64,000 nucleotides of DNA from Polyangium sp. 15x6 (GTDB lineage: Bacteria > Myxococcota_A > Polyangia > Polyangiales > Polyangiaceae), in the NCBI RefSeq assembly GCF_029960785.1, contig NZ_JASBQE010000051.1, positions 22,602 through 86,601 of the forward strand, given 5' to 3'. Each line of letters starts with the position of its first letter. The first letter of the stretch is position 1. The notes below the pieces were generated by a model. It ran no database searches. It saw only the letters and a program-made list of their open reading frames with translations, and was not told the DNA's origin. Below, one piece after another: positions 1-9,384 of this stretch. The position numbers and the translations under genes are program-made.

Positions 1-1758
1 GCCTCCGGTTCGGATGACAAGACCGTTCGTCTCTGGGACATCAGAACGGGCCGCGTCCTGGGCATCCTGGAAGGGCATGCGGACACGGTGAGGTGTGTGG
101 CGCTCGCCCCCGATGGCAAGACGCTCGCCTCTGGTTCGTCCGACAATACCATCTGGCTCTGGGATGTCGTGACGAGGCGCGTCGTGCGTACCTTCGAGGG
201 ACATACGGCTCCGGTGAGGAGCATCGCGTTTGCTCCCGACGGCAAGAGCCTCGTGTCCGGTTCGTCCGACAAAACCGTTCGGCTCTGGGATGTCGTGATG
301 GGACGCATGATCGGCGTCCTGAAGGGGCACGCAGGTGCGGTCACGAGTGTTGCGTTTTCTCCCGGCGGCAAGAGAGTCGCCTCGGGCTCGAACGACAGAA
401 CCGCTCGGCTCTGGGATGTCGCGACGGGACGCGAAATACGCGCCTTCACGGGCCAGGTAGAGCCCGTGAATTGCGTCGCATTCGCGCCGGATGCCAAGAG
501 CCTCGCCGTCGGCTGCGACGACAAAACGGTTCGGTTGTGCGATGTCGCGGAGAAACGCGCCCGGGTCCTCACGGGTCATTGGAATCCGGTGACGAGTGCC
601 GCGTTCGCGCCTGATGGCCGAAAACTCGCAACCGGCTCGGATGACAATTACGTTCGGCTCTGGGACGTCACGACGGGACGCGCGACGCATGTCTTCGATG
701 GGTGCAGGCACTCCGTGACGAGCATCGTCTTCGCGCCCGATGGCAAGACACTCGCCTCCGGTTCGCATGACAAGACAGTTCGTATCTGGGACGTCACGAC
801 GGGACGCGTTCTGCGGACCATCAAGCGACATTTGCTGACGGTGACGAGCGTCGCCTTCGCGCCCGATGGCAAGGCACTCGTATCTGGCTCGTACGATAAC
901 ACCGTTCGGTTGTGGGAAATCGCCACGGAGGGTGTTCCGTGCACGTTCACTGGTCAAAAGAGCCTCGTGACGAGCGTCGTCTTCGCACCCGATGGCAAGA
1001 CAATCGCCTCGGGCTCACGTGACGACACCGTGCAGCTGTGGGACATGGGCACCGGACGCCACATATGCACGCTCGAGGGGCATGAAGACTCGGTGACAAG
1101 CGTCGCTTTCGCGCCCGATGGCAAGACCCTCGCCTCGGCTTCGAATGATACGACGATTCTGCTCTGGAATGTCGTCACGAAACGACCCTCGCGTATTTTG
1201 TCGGGCCACGCGAGCATCGTGACGAGCATCGCGTTTGCCCCGGATGGCAAGACCCTCGTCTCTGCTTCCGAGGACACGACGGTTCGGCTGTGGGACATCA
1301 CCACGGGGCGCGAAGATCGGATCTACGAGGGGCACTCGGATTCCGTGACGAGCGTCGCGTTTGCCCCCGACGGCAGCCAGATCGTCTCCGGTTCGGCGGA
1401 CAATACCATTCGGCTGTGGGAACGGTCGACGGGTCGCGCAAGGATGGTTCTCGCGGGGCACTTGTCTCCCGTGAGGAGCGTCGCGTTCTCCCCCGATGGC
1501 CGGACGATCGCCTCCGGCTCGTCCGATAACACCATCCGCCTCTGGGACGTCGCCACGGGCCAATGCCTCGTGCTCCTCCTTGCCGCGCCCGAAGGCTGGG
1601 TCGCCTTCACCCCCGACGGCCGCTACAAGCTCGGCGGCGACATCGCCGGCTCCTTCTGGCACGTCGCCGGCCTCTGCCGATTCGAACCCGGCGAGCTCGA
1701 CGAATACCTCGATCTCCGCCTCCCCGACGACGCGCCCTTGCTCCCTGCCAAACCCTGA
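1..1758 (+). CDS. WD40-repeat beta-propeller protein (5'-truncated by window edge)
   Basis: The frame is open from base 1, so the start lies upstream; 585 residues are visible. They hold about 13 WD40 repeats of roughly 42 residues, each with a blade like VAFAPDGKTLASGS and a closing VRLWD. Such repeats fold into one or two beta-propellers that bind proteins; no enzyme domain is visible in this part. After the last repeat a non-WD40 tail of about 60 residues (GWVAFTPDGRYKLGG onward, ending in a DEYLDLRLPDD segment) is almost identical to the tail of the next gene. The missing N-terminus may carry a CHAT, kinase or NACHT module, as propellers like this often sit on such effectors. The next gene starts 37 bp downstream on the same strand, so co-transcription is likely. 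Confidence 0.9.
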   Translation, partial: ASGSDDKTVRLWDIRTGRVLGILEGHADTVRCVALAPDGKTLASGSSDNTIWLWDVVTRRVVRTFEGHTAPVRSIAFAPDGKSLVSGSSDKTVRLWDVVMGRMIGVLKGHAGAVTSVAFSPGGKRVASGSNDRTARLWDVATGREIRAFTGQVEPVNCVAFAPDAKSLAVGCDDKTVRLCDVAEKRARVLTGHWNPVTSAAFAPDGRKLATGSDDNYVRLWDVTTGRATHVFDGCRHSVTSIVFAPDGKTLASGSHDKTVRIWDVTTGRVLRTIKRHLLTVTSVAFAPDGKALVSGSYDNTVRLWEIATEGVPCTFTGQKSLVTSVVFAPDGKTIASGSRDDTVQLWDMGTGRHICTLEGHEDSVTSVAFAPDGKTLASASNDTTILLWNVVTKRPSRILSGHASIVTSIAFAPDGKTLVSASEDTTVRLWDITTGREDRIYEGHSDSVTSVAFAPDGSQIVSGSADNTIRLWERSTGRARMVLAGHLSPVRSVAFSPDGRTIASGSSDNTIRLWDVATGQCLVLLLAAPEGWVAFTPDGRYKLGGDIAGSFWHVAGLCRFEPGELDEYLDLRLPDDAPLLPAKP

Positions 1759-1794
1759 CGGGTCGCCCGTTCCCCGAGTGAGCCTTCTCCCATC

Positions 1795-4700
1795 ATGCCC
1801 ATCGCCATGCCCTCGAAGATTCGGATCCTCTTCCTCGGAGCGAACCCTTCCGATACCACACGCTTGGCGCTGGGACGCGAGGTCCGCGAGATCACGGACC
1901 GCCTTCACGGAACACCCGAGGGCGAGCGCTTCGAGATCGTGCAGGCGTGGGCCGTTCGCGTCAGCGATCTTCAAGCGGCGCTGCTTCGGCACAGGCCGCA
2001 GATCGTCCACTTCTCCGGGCATGGTCGAGGCGACCGGAGCAGTAGCTCCCCCGATTCGATCGTCGTCAGCCGGGAGATGTTGCCCGCCGACGAGCCGCGC
2101 GCGGAGGATCTCGATGGCGAGATCCTGGTCGAGGACGATGCGGGGAGAGCCAAACCGATCCCGGCGTCTGCATTGGCAAACCTGTTCGGGATCGTGGGCG
2201 GTGTTCGTTGTGTCGTGCTGAACGCCTGCCATTCTGCCGCCCAGGCCGAGGCGATCCGGCAGCACGTGGATGCGGTGGTCGGCATGAGGCGATCGATAAA
2301 GGACGCGGCCGCCATCAGTTTTGCATGGGCGTTTTACCAGGGGCTCGGGTTCGGAGTGTCGTTGAGCCAGGCGTTCGAGCTGGGCAAGAACCAGATCGAG
2401 CTCTCCGGATTCGGGGATGGTGAGGTGCCGAGGTTTCTGACCCGCAAGGCCCCGAGCATGGTACGCGATTCCGTCGCCGAAGGCGCCGTGCCGGGCCCAC
2501 CGGTGCAGGACGGGCCGGTTTCGAGGCGTGTCGTGACAGGTCGCGAGGAGGAGGACATCGTCGATCCTTTCCTCGCGCGTGTCGAGCGCATCGCGAAGCT
2601 GCGCCATCCGGGCGCGCGGATCACGCGCGGGGGCGCGCCTCCGCCGTTCGCGGGCGTGCTCGAGGTCGAGGTGGATGCCGGCGGGTTTTTCCGGATGAGC
2701 CTCGTCGCCGCGCTGGACCACGAGATCACGGAGGAGCTCGCGGCGCGTTTTTCCGCGGAGATCGACGGGCCCTTCCGCCGGGGCCATCCGCTGCTCCGCT
2801 CGACGCTGGTGCATCGAGGCCAGGCCGCGTCCGTCGCCCTGCGCGCAGAGCTCGATCGCCAGGGGATCGAGCTCAAGACGTTCGACGGGTACCAGGGGCT
2901 CTTCGACCTCGAACCTTATCTCGCCTGGCAAACGCGCGAGTTCGAGAAAAACCCGGCGTACATCCCGACCGCTTACGTCGATCCGCCGGCGTGGATCAAG
3001 GTCGCGGGCAATCGCGAGCTCCAGCACACCGAGAACGCGCTGCAATCGATGTGGGAGCTGCTCGCGACGCCGACGCAGCGGCGCTTTTTGCTCGTGCTCG
3101 GGGAGTTCGGGGCGGGCAAGACGTTCTTGCTCCGCGAGCTCTGCCGGCAAATGGTCAAGGACAAGCACCCCGTTTTGCCCGTGCTGCTCGAAATGAGCAA
3201 GCTCGAAAAACAGCACAGCCTCGCGGAGCTCCTCGGCGCGCATTTCTCTCGCGCGGACGTGTCCGGGTACAACTACAAGGCATTCGAGTACATGCTCGAA
3301 GAGGGGCGTGTCGCGCTGTTCTTCGACGGGTTCGACGAGCTCGCGGACAAGGTCACGTACGACAGCGCGACCGGGCACCTCGAAACGGTGCTCTCAGCCG
3401 CCCGCGGGCAGGCGAAGGTGGTGCTCTCCAGCCGTCGCCAGCATTTTTTGACGGAGGGCGAGATTCACAAGGCCGTGGAGCGCGAGTTCGCGCGGAAGGC
3501 CGAGAGCGCGGTGCAAGGGGGGTATCGGCTCATCATGCTGGAGCCGTTCGGCGAGCCGCAAATCCGGCGGTATCTGCGCAACGTGCTCACGTCGGCGGAG
3601 GCAGCGGACGCCCGGTATCGGTTGATCGGCGAGGTGAAGGATCTGCTCGGGCTTTCACACAATCCTCGCATGCTCTCGTTCATCGCGGAGATCCCGGAGG
3701 AGTCGCTGCGGGAGGCGAAGAAGGAATGGGGCGAGATCACCTCGGCGAAGCTCTACGAGCTGCTCGTGAAGCAATGGCTCGACTTCGAGCACGAACGCTC
3801 GCGACGTCAAGGCTGGTCGAAGGGTATCTCGCGGGAGGCGCTTTCGCGGGGCGTGGCTTCGCTTGCTCTATCCATGTGGCATGCGCGGGTGAAGACGGTT
3901 TCGGTGGGCGAGATTCACGAAGGGCTCGGGCAAGCACTCGCAGCGCTCGGGGAGCCGGCGTTCGATCCGGCGTTGCTTACACACGTGTTCGGGTCGGGAT
4001 CGCTGCTCGTGCGGGACGAGGAGGGGCGGTTCTCGTTCGTGCATCGGTCGGTGATGGAGTGGCTCGTCGCGAAGCAAGCGGCCGATGAGCTCGTTTGGGG
4101 CCAGGATCCGCCAGCGCTCGTGGTGGACGAGATAAGCGCGCTGATGGCGGATTTCTTCGCAGCGATGGCGGGACGCGAGCACGCCGTGCCGTGGGCGCGG
4201 GAGAAGATGGCCGGCACCGACGAGGGCATCAGTCGGAAAAATGCAGCGCTCTTGCTCACGCGAATGAAAGAGCGGGTCGATCGGGTGAATTTCGAGGGGC
4301 AAGATCTCCGCGGGCGAGACTTCTCCGGGATAGATTGGCGAGGCGCAAACCTTCGCGCGGCGGACCTGCGTGGGGCCATGCTGAAGGGGGCAGACTTGCA
4401 GGGGGCCTCGCTCGTCGGAGCCAACCTGTCTCGCGCGGATCTGCGCGGCGTGAACCTCACGGAAGCAGACCTGGCGGAGGCGGATGTTTCGTTCGTCCGA
4501 GCGGAGGGCGTCGATCTATCCATGGCTGCGCACCTCGACCCGGCTCGGCTCCGCGGCGCGCACTTGCTTTCGGCGAAGGGTATCCCGGATGAACGGCACG
4601 ACGCTTTGCTGGCCGTAGGAGCCGTTCCGCCGGTTTTGCGACACGTCGAGCCGATGTGGACAGCAGCTTCGCCGTGCAAGGGCGTCGCCTGGAGCCCGGA

Positions 4701-6600
4701 TGGATCGATGGTCGCCACGGCGCACGAGGATGGCACCGTTTGGCTCGTGGATACGGTCGCAAACGCGGTTTTGCGGATCTTGCCTGGGCACAAGGGTGGG
4801 GCCAGCAGTGTCGCCTTCGCCCCCGATGGCAAGACGCTCGCCTGTGGTTCGTCCGAGAAGAGCGTGCGGCTCTGGGACGTCGCTACGGGTCGCATGCTGC
4901 GCGCCTTCGAGGGGCACGCGTCAGCGGTGTTGAGCGTCGCTTTCGCCCCCGATGGCAAGACACTCGCCTCTGGTTCTTATGACAACACCGTTCGGCTGTG
5001 GGACGTCGCTACGGGCCGCAAGTTGTACGCCGTCGAGGGGCACGCGTCCCCGGTGTGTAGCGTCGCTTTCGCCCCCAACGGCGAGACGCTCGCCTCGGGC
5101 TCCTATGACAATACCGTTCGGCTATGGGACGTCGCGACGGGCCAGATGCGGGGCACGTTTTTCGGGCATGTGGATCCCGTGTGGACCGTCGCGTTCGCCT
5201 TCGATGGCAAGACCCTCGCTTCAGGTTCGTCGGACAATACGGTTCGCCTGTGGGATGTCGCGACGGGTCGCGAGCTGCGCACCTTCGAGGGGCATACCTA
5301 TCCGGTGCGGTGCATCGCGTTCTCTCCCGATGGCAAGACTGTCGCCTCCGGCTCGGAGGACAATACGATTCGGCATTGGGAGGTCGCAACCGGCCGCGCG
5401 CTGCGCGTCCTCGGGGGGCATACCTATCCGGTGCGGGGCATCGCATTCTCCCCCGATGGCAAGAGGCTCGCCTCTGGTTCGTCGGACAAGAGCGTGCGGC
5501 TATGGGACATCGCGACAGGCCATACCCTACATGCGTTCGAGGAGCATGCATCTCCCGTAAGGAGCATCGCGTTTTCCCCCGACTGCAAGACGCTCGCCTC
5601 GGCTTCGTATGACTCCACGATTCGCCTCTGGGACGTCATGGCGGGACGCGCTCTGTGCGCAATCCGGGGACATGTGTCTCCGCTGTGGAGCGTCGCATTC
5701 GCTCCTGATGGCAAGACGCTCGCCTCAAGCTCGTCCGACAGCACGATTCGTCTCTGGGACGTCGCGACGGGTCGCGAGCTGCGTTCGTTCGGGGGGCATG
5801 CGGCTGCGGTGTACAGTGTCGCATTCTCCCCCGACGGGAAGAAGATCGCCTCCGCATCGAAGGACAGTATCGTTCGTCTCTGGGACGTCGCGACGGGCCG
5901 CGCCCTGCGTTCCTTCGGTGCGACATCTGTTTCGGTGTACAGCGTCGCATTTGCCCCCGACGGGAAGGCGCTCGTCTCTGGTTCGGACGACGGAACGGTA
6001 CATGTCTGGGACGTCGTGACGAGCCGCCCCCTGCGCGCCATCGAGGCGCATACATCCGCCGTGGCGAGTGTCGCGTTTGCTCCCGGGGGCAAGACACTCG
6101 CCTCCGGTTCGGATGACGATACCGTGAGGCTCTGGGACATCGCGACGGGTCGCGCATTGCGTGCTTTTGAGGGGCATACATCCGGCGTGAGGTGCGTCGC
6201 GTTTGCTCCCAACGGCAAGACGCTCGGGTCCAGCTCCGCGGACAATACCATTCGCCTTTGGGACGTCGGGACAGGGCGTGTTCTGCATACCTTGGAGGGG
6301 CATGGGTCCGAGGTGTTGAGCGTCGCGTTTTCCCCCGATGGCCGGACGCTCGCCTCCGGTTCGTCCGACAACACCATCCGCCTCTGGGACGTCGCCACCG
6401 GCCGCTGCCTCGCCATCCTCCTCGCCACCCGCGAAGGCTGGGTCGCCTTCACCCCCGACGGTCGCTACAAGCTCGGCGGCGACATCGCCGGCTCCTTCTG
6501 GCACGTCGCCGGCCTCTGCCGATTCGACCCCGGCGAGCTCGACGAATACCTCGATCTCCGCCTCCCCGACGACGCGCCCTTCCTCCCAGCAAACCTCTGA
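1795..6600 (+). CDS. CHAT protease - NACHT ATPase - pentapeptide - WD40 protein (STAND-type)
   Basis: 1601 residues. Residues 1-220 form a CHAT caspase-like protease with catalytic His76 in HFSGHG and Cys145 in LNACHSA. A linker domain of unknown fold follows (about 270-385). Residues 420-800 are a NACHT/STAND NTPase with Walker A GEFGAGKTF (about 435) and Walker B ALFFDGFDEL (about 508). Residues 830-925 are pentapeptide repeats (A[DN]LRGA type), and about 950-1545 are some 14 WD40 repeats, followed by the same 60-residue tail as the upstream gene. In STAND proteins the repeats sense a ligand, the NTPase oligomerises and the protease is released; this points to an intracellular sensor-executioner in defence or programmed death. 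The role is inferred from domain order. No clear Shine-Dalgarno is seen; ATG 1807 is an alternative start. Confidence 0.93.
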   Translation: MPIAMPSKIRILFLGANPSDTTRLALGREVREITDRLHGTPEGERFEIVQAWAVRVSDLQAALLRHRPQIVHFSGHGRGDRSSSSPDSIVVSREMLPADEPRAEDLDGEILVEDDAGRAKPIPASALANLFGIVGGVRCVVLNACHSAAQAEAIRQHVDAVVGMRRSIKDAAAISFAWAFYQGLGFGVSLSQAFELGKNQIELSGFGDGEVPRFLTRKAPSMVRDSVAEGAVPGPPVQDGPVSRRVVTGREEEDIVDPFLARVERIAKLRHPGARITRGGAPPPFAGVLEVEVDAGGFFRMSLVAALDHEITEELAARFSAEIDGPFRRGHPLLRSTLVHRGQAASVALRAELDRQGIELKTFDGYQGLFDLEPYLAWQTREFEKNPAYIPTAYVDPPAWIKVAGNRELQHTENALQSMWELLATPTQRRFLLVLGEFGAGKTFLLRELCRQMVKDKHPVLPVLLEMSKLEKQHSLAELLGAHFSRADVSGYNYKAFEYMLEEGRVALFFDGFDELADKVTYDSATGHLETVLSAARGQAKVVLSSRRQHFLTEGEIHKAVEREFARKAESAVQGGYRLIMLEPFGEPQIRRYLRNVLTSAEAADARYRLIGEVKDLLGLSHNPRMLSFIAEIPEESLREAKKEWGEITSAKLYELLVKQWLDFEHERSRRQGWSKGISREALSRGVASLALSMWHARVKTVSVGEIHEGLGQALAALGEPAFDPALLTHVFGSGSLLVRDEEGRFSFVHRSVMEWLVAKQAADELVWGQDPPALVVDEISALMADFFAAMAGREHAVPWAREKMAGTDEGISRKNAALLLTRMKERVDRVNFEGQDLRGRDFSGIDWRGANLRAADLRGAMLKGADLQGASLVGANLSRADLRGVNLTEADLAEADVSFVRAEGVDLSMAAHLDPARLRGAHLLSAKGIPDERHDALLAVGAVPPVLRHVEPMWTAASPCKGVAWSPDGSMVATAHEDGTVWLVDTVANAVLRILPGHKGGASSVAFAPDGKTLACGSSEKSVRLWDVATGRMLRAFEGHASAVLSVAFAPDGKTLASGSYDNTVRLWDVATGRKLYAVEGHASPVCSVAFAPNGETLASGSYDNTVRLWDVATGQMRGTFFGHVDPVWTVAFAFDGKTLASGSSDNTVRLWDVATGRELRTFEGHTYPVRCIAFSPDGKTVASGSEDNTIRHWEVATGRALRVLGGHTYPVRGIAFSPDGKRLASGSSDKSVRLWDIATGHTLHAFEEHASPVRSIAFSPDCKTLASASYDSTIRLWDVMAGRALCAIRGHVSPLWSVAFAPDGKTLASSSSDSTIRLWDVATGRELRSFGGHAAAVYSVAFSPDGKKIASASKDSIVRLWDVATGRALRSFGATSVSVYSVAFAPDGKALVSGSDDGTVHVWDVVTSRPLRAIEAHTSAVASVAFAPGGKTLASGSDDDTVRLWDIATGRALRAFEGHTSGVRCVAFAPNGKTLGSSSADNTIRLWDVGTGRVLHTLEGHGSEVLSVAFSPDGRTLASGSSDNTIRLWDVATGRCLAILLATREGWVAFTPDGRYKLGGDIAGSFWHVAGLCRFDPGELDEYLDLRLPDDAPFLPANL

Positions 6601-6616
6601 AGCGCCCGCCTCATCC

Positions 6617-8323
6617 TCACCGCATTCGGGCGAGCGCCGCGCGGCCCGCGTCCACGAAGACCTCCACCCAGCGCTCGACCTCGTCGCGCGAGACGCCCAT
6701 CCGTGAGGCCATCGTCGCCGCGGTCGCCATGCCCCGCAGCACCGCGAGCACGGCGTCTTCCCTGCGAACGCTCTCCTCCGTGCTCGTCGAGGTCACTCGT
6801 CCCGGCGCCGCATGTCGAATGCCCGGGGGGCATCGCGCGATGGGGAGCCGCGCGGCCGGGTCGCCGAGGAGCACGTAGGCCGAAAGATCCTGTCTTTGCA
6901 TCCAAAGGTTGGCACGACGTACCCGGCTCGCCTGGTCCTCCACGAAATCGGAGGAAAGGCTCGCTCGATGGGCGCGCTCCTCGTCGTAGATCGTGACCTC
7001 CGTGCTCACCGAACGAAAGAACCGGGCGAGCTCGTGGTGCGCGACGCCGAACCGATGCCCGTGCACGAGGGCTTGCAAGATCCCCTGGAAGCGCTCGGCG
7101 CGGCTCTTCGGGACGAGGCTTCCGCCCTCGATGTCGTAGTCGAGAAAGCTCCAGGTCCACGCGAGATCCACGTGCCCCACCACGCCGAGCGGCCCGTCGG
7201 GGTTCGCGAGCGCGGCCTGCGGCAGGGCCGCGACGAAGGGCGGATCGCCGCCTCGGGGCAATGCGGCGAGCACTTGGTCCGCCGCGCTCCCGATGACGCC
7301 GAGCTCGTGGAGCCTGCTCAGCCAAGGGAGATACGCGCTGCGCGAAGGGGTGCCGGCGCCATAACAAGCGAACATGAACCAAACGCCGCCGGGCAAAAAT
7401 GGGCCGCGGCGAATGTCGTTCGCCGTGAGGAGGTCCCCCTCGCGGCCGAGGACCATCGCGCCTTGGTGGGCGTATTGCTCCTCGAGGGATCGCCATCCCG
7501 CCTTCGGGATCCCCGCGCCGTGGCTCATGGTGAAGAGCATCCCGGCGCGCGTACGTGCCGCCTCGCGCAGCAAGACGCCGGCGGCGCTCGACGAATCGAA
7601 CGCCGTGCCCGCGGGATCCGTTGGGATCTCGACGATTTCATCGGCGTCGAATGTGCCCGCAGCCTGGCCCTGCCGCGCGATGGCGAGGCTGGGCTGCACG
7701 AGGTAACGATCTCCCTCCTGCATCGCGCGCGTGCCGTCCAGCACCGCATGATAAAGGACCCGCGCGCGCGGGACCTCCATCACGTCCGCAAAGCGAATCG
7801 CCTTGTCGACGTAGGCCTCGTATCCGCTGTCGTCCCTGAATGCGAGTCGACCGACGAACGCCTCGCCGCCGAGCATCCGTTGGAGGTCCCACGAGATGAG
7901 CTCGGGGCCTCCGAGCAGGAGGAGATACCGAGGCCGCTCCGCCTCGCGCCGACGAACGGCGTCGCGATATTCTTTTTGAATCCAGGCCCCGGCCGCGACG
8001 GGATCCATTCCGGGATCGACGCGGTACACGATCGCCTCCTCCCCCTGTTCTTCCTCGCGCTTTTTTCGGAGCGGCGCGAGGAGCGAGAGCAGGCGGTCGC
8101 CGGCAAGGCCTTTGGGAGCGACGAGGGCCCAGCGCTGTCCCGGCAGCGCGTCCGGCGACGCCTGGAGGTTTGCCACGCGCCGCAGAGTCTCGGGCGGCGC
8201 GTCGAGCCCCGGCGCATCGAGGGTCGCGGCGAGCGGGAGGCCGCCGTCGAGGACGGGGCGTTGATCGTCGGCGTGAGCGAGGAAGAGCTGCAGTTCGTTC
8301 AAGGGGCCCTCGAATGCAGGCAC
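6617..8323 (-). CDS. CHAT/C25-like caspase-fold peptidase with C-terminal HTH-like tail
   Basis: 568 residues from a GTG start, convergent with the CHAT-NACHT gene (16 bp between stops). The middle of the protein has the caspase-clan dyad: His268 in TMSHGAG after a hydrophobic strand, and Cys320 in FMFACYGAG. The N-terminal 200 residues (strand LLLLGGPELISW) resemble the region before the catalytic domain in C25/CHAT-like proteins. The last 45 residues (MGVSRDEVERWVEVFVDAG core) look like a small helix-turn-helix or effector-associated domain, possibly an adaptor. No signal peptide is visible, so it is probably cytoplasmic. The substrate is unknown. No good ribosome-binding site precedes the GTG, so the start is uncertain. 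Confidence 0.75.
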   Translation of the reverse strand: MPAFEGPLNELQLFLAHADDQRPVLDGGLPLAATLDAPGLDAPPETLRRVANLQASPDALPGQRWALVAPKGLAGDRLLSLLAPLRKKREEEQGEEAIVYRVDPGMDPVAAGAWIQKEYRDAVRRREAERPRYLLLLGGPELISWDLQRMLGGEAFVGRLAFRDDSGYEAYVDKAIRFADVMEVPRARVLYHAVLDGTRAMQEGDRYLVQPSLAIARQGQAAGTFDADEIVEIPTDPAGTAFDSSSAAGVLLREAARTRAGMLFTMSHGAGIPKAGWRSLEEQYAHQGAMVLGREGDLLTANDIRRGPFLPGGVWFMFACYGAGTPSRSAYLPWLSRLHELGVIGSAADQVLAALPRGGDPPFVAALPQAALANPDGPLGVVGHVDLAWTWSFLDYDIEGGSLVPKSRAERFQGILQALVHGHRFGVAHHELARFFRSVSTEVTIYDEERAHRASLSSDFVEDQASRVRRANLWMQRQDLSAYVLLGDPAARLPIARCPPGIRHAAPGRVTSTSTEESVRREDAVLAVLRGMATAATMASRMGVSRDEVERWVEVFVDAGRAALARMR

Positions 8324-8423
8324 ATCGTCGTCGAGACGGGCGGCGCGCGCAACAGATTCGTGGGGGACCGCGGAAGCCCGAACCTCGGGCGCCCGCGGTC
8401 CCCCATTGCACGGAAGCCGTGCA

Positions 8424-9182
8424 TCAGCCGCAAAAACCGCTCCAGGACGACATGATGCCCGGAGGCGAGACGGACGCCGCGGACGAGCAGCTCGCGCCGT
8501 AGGTGCCGCTCTGCGTCACGCCATAGGTCCACGGGGTCGAGCAGACGAAGCGCGACGAGGAGTAGACCGGCGAGCAGCCGAAGTTCGTGCAGGCTTGCGC
8601 CGAGATCGTGAACATCTCACAGCCGCCGGTGCACGAGACCTGCGCGAGCGCCGCCGCGCCGTAAGAACCCGAAACGGGCGAGCTCGGGCCGGTGTAAAAC
8701 CCGATGTTGCACGAGACCGTCAGCGACGCAGGGGCGGCCGCGATGTTCTTCGCAGTCTCCTGGAGGTTCGCGAGCTGCGCCTGGAGACGCTCGATCGCGT
8801 CGTTCGCGGCAGGATCCTCCTCCGCCTGCGCCTGGAGCTCCGAGAGCTCCTTTTCGGCTTGCTCGATCGCCCATTTGTGCCCCTCGGCGCCGGCGATGAT
8901 GCGGCCCGCGCCTTCCTGCTCCCCGTTCTCCCAGACGCCCGGAGCGAGCTCCTTCCACGCCGCATTGGGCACGAGCGCGAGGGAATCGCCCGTCCGCTCC
9001 AGTTGCATTTCATTCTGCCCGGGGATGGACCGCGCCCCGCTCTCGTCGATGAGCGCCTCCGTGGCGCTGTCGATCGCTTCCTCGGGCTCCGAGGAGGCCA
9101 CACAACCGGCCATCACGAAGCTGCCGGCGACGAGGGCCACGGAGAAGAAACGGACGGCGAAGATCGAATGTGCATTGTTCAT
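8424..9182 (-). CDS. Lipoprotein with coiled-coil segment and Cys-rich C-terminus
   Basis: 252 residues. The N-terminus is a lipoprotein signal with lipobox VMAGC near residue 27. An acidic stretch follows, then a helical Glu/Ala/Gln-rich coiled coil (about 105-150, with KELSELQAQAEED), then a Ser/Gly/Cys-rich domain with about eight cysteines (for example CTNFGCSPVYSS), probably disulphide bonded outside the inner membrane. I do not recognise the family. Its upstream region (9183-9384) carries a perfect CTGACGCGTCAG palindrome and a one-mismatch copy, shared with neighbouring genes, so it probably belongs to the same regulon. Confidence 0.8.
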   Translation of the reverse strand: MNNAHSIFAVRFFSVALVAGSFVMAGCVASSEPEEAIDSATEALIDESGARSIPGQNEMQLERTGDSLALVPNAAWKELAPGVWENGEQEGAGRIIAGAEGHKWAIEQAEKELSELQAQAEEDPAANDAIERLQAQLANLQETAKNIAAAPASLTVSCNIGFYTGPSSPVSGSYGAAALAQVSCTGGCEMFTISAQACTNFGCSPVYSSSRFVCSTPWTYGVTQSGTYGASCSSAASVSPPGIMSSWSGFCG

Positions 9183-9312
9183 GGCTGGACTCCTGTTTTT
9201 TGCTCGGCCGTGGTTGCGACCGCGTGTCCCTCCTATGTGCAGCGACCGTGCCAGCCGTGCCGTGGCGCGCCGCCACCGCTTTTCGTGCGCGCGACGGGCC
9301 TGACGCCTGGCG

Positions 9313-9364
9313 CTGACGCGTCAGAAGCCGAAATGGGTGTCTGTCGAGGGGGATTGTCGCGTCA
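9313..9364. promoter_or_regulatory. CTGACGCGTCAG operator plus degenerate copy
   Basis: A perfect 12-bp palindrome CTGACGCGTCAG lies at 9313-9324 and a one-mismatch core TGTCGCGTCA at 9355-9364. They sit about 130-180 bp upstream of the lipoprotein start at 9182 and just beyond the 3' end of the regulator gene. The same palindrome recurs near 11150 and 13940-13970. I infer a transcription-factor site. Confidence 0.65.
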
Positions 9365-9384
9365 GCGCGCGCGGACGCGTGGTG

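Noticed and set aside
1015..3378. Long minus-strand open frame of 787 codons opposite the WD40/CHAT genes
   Set aside because: It mirrors WD40 repeats and the CHAT-NACHT gene on the other strand, has repeat-derived Arg/Gly-rich sequence, and no domain; it is a shadow of high-GC coding DNA.
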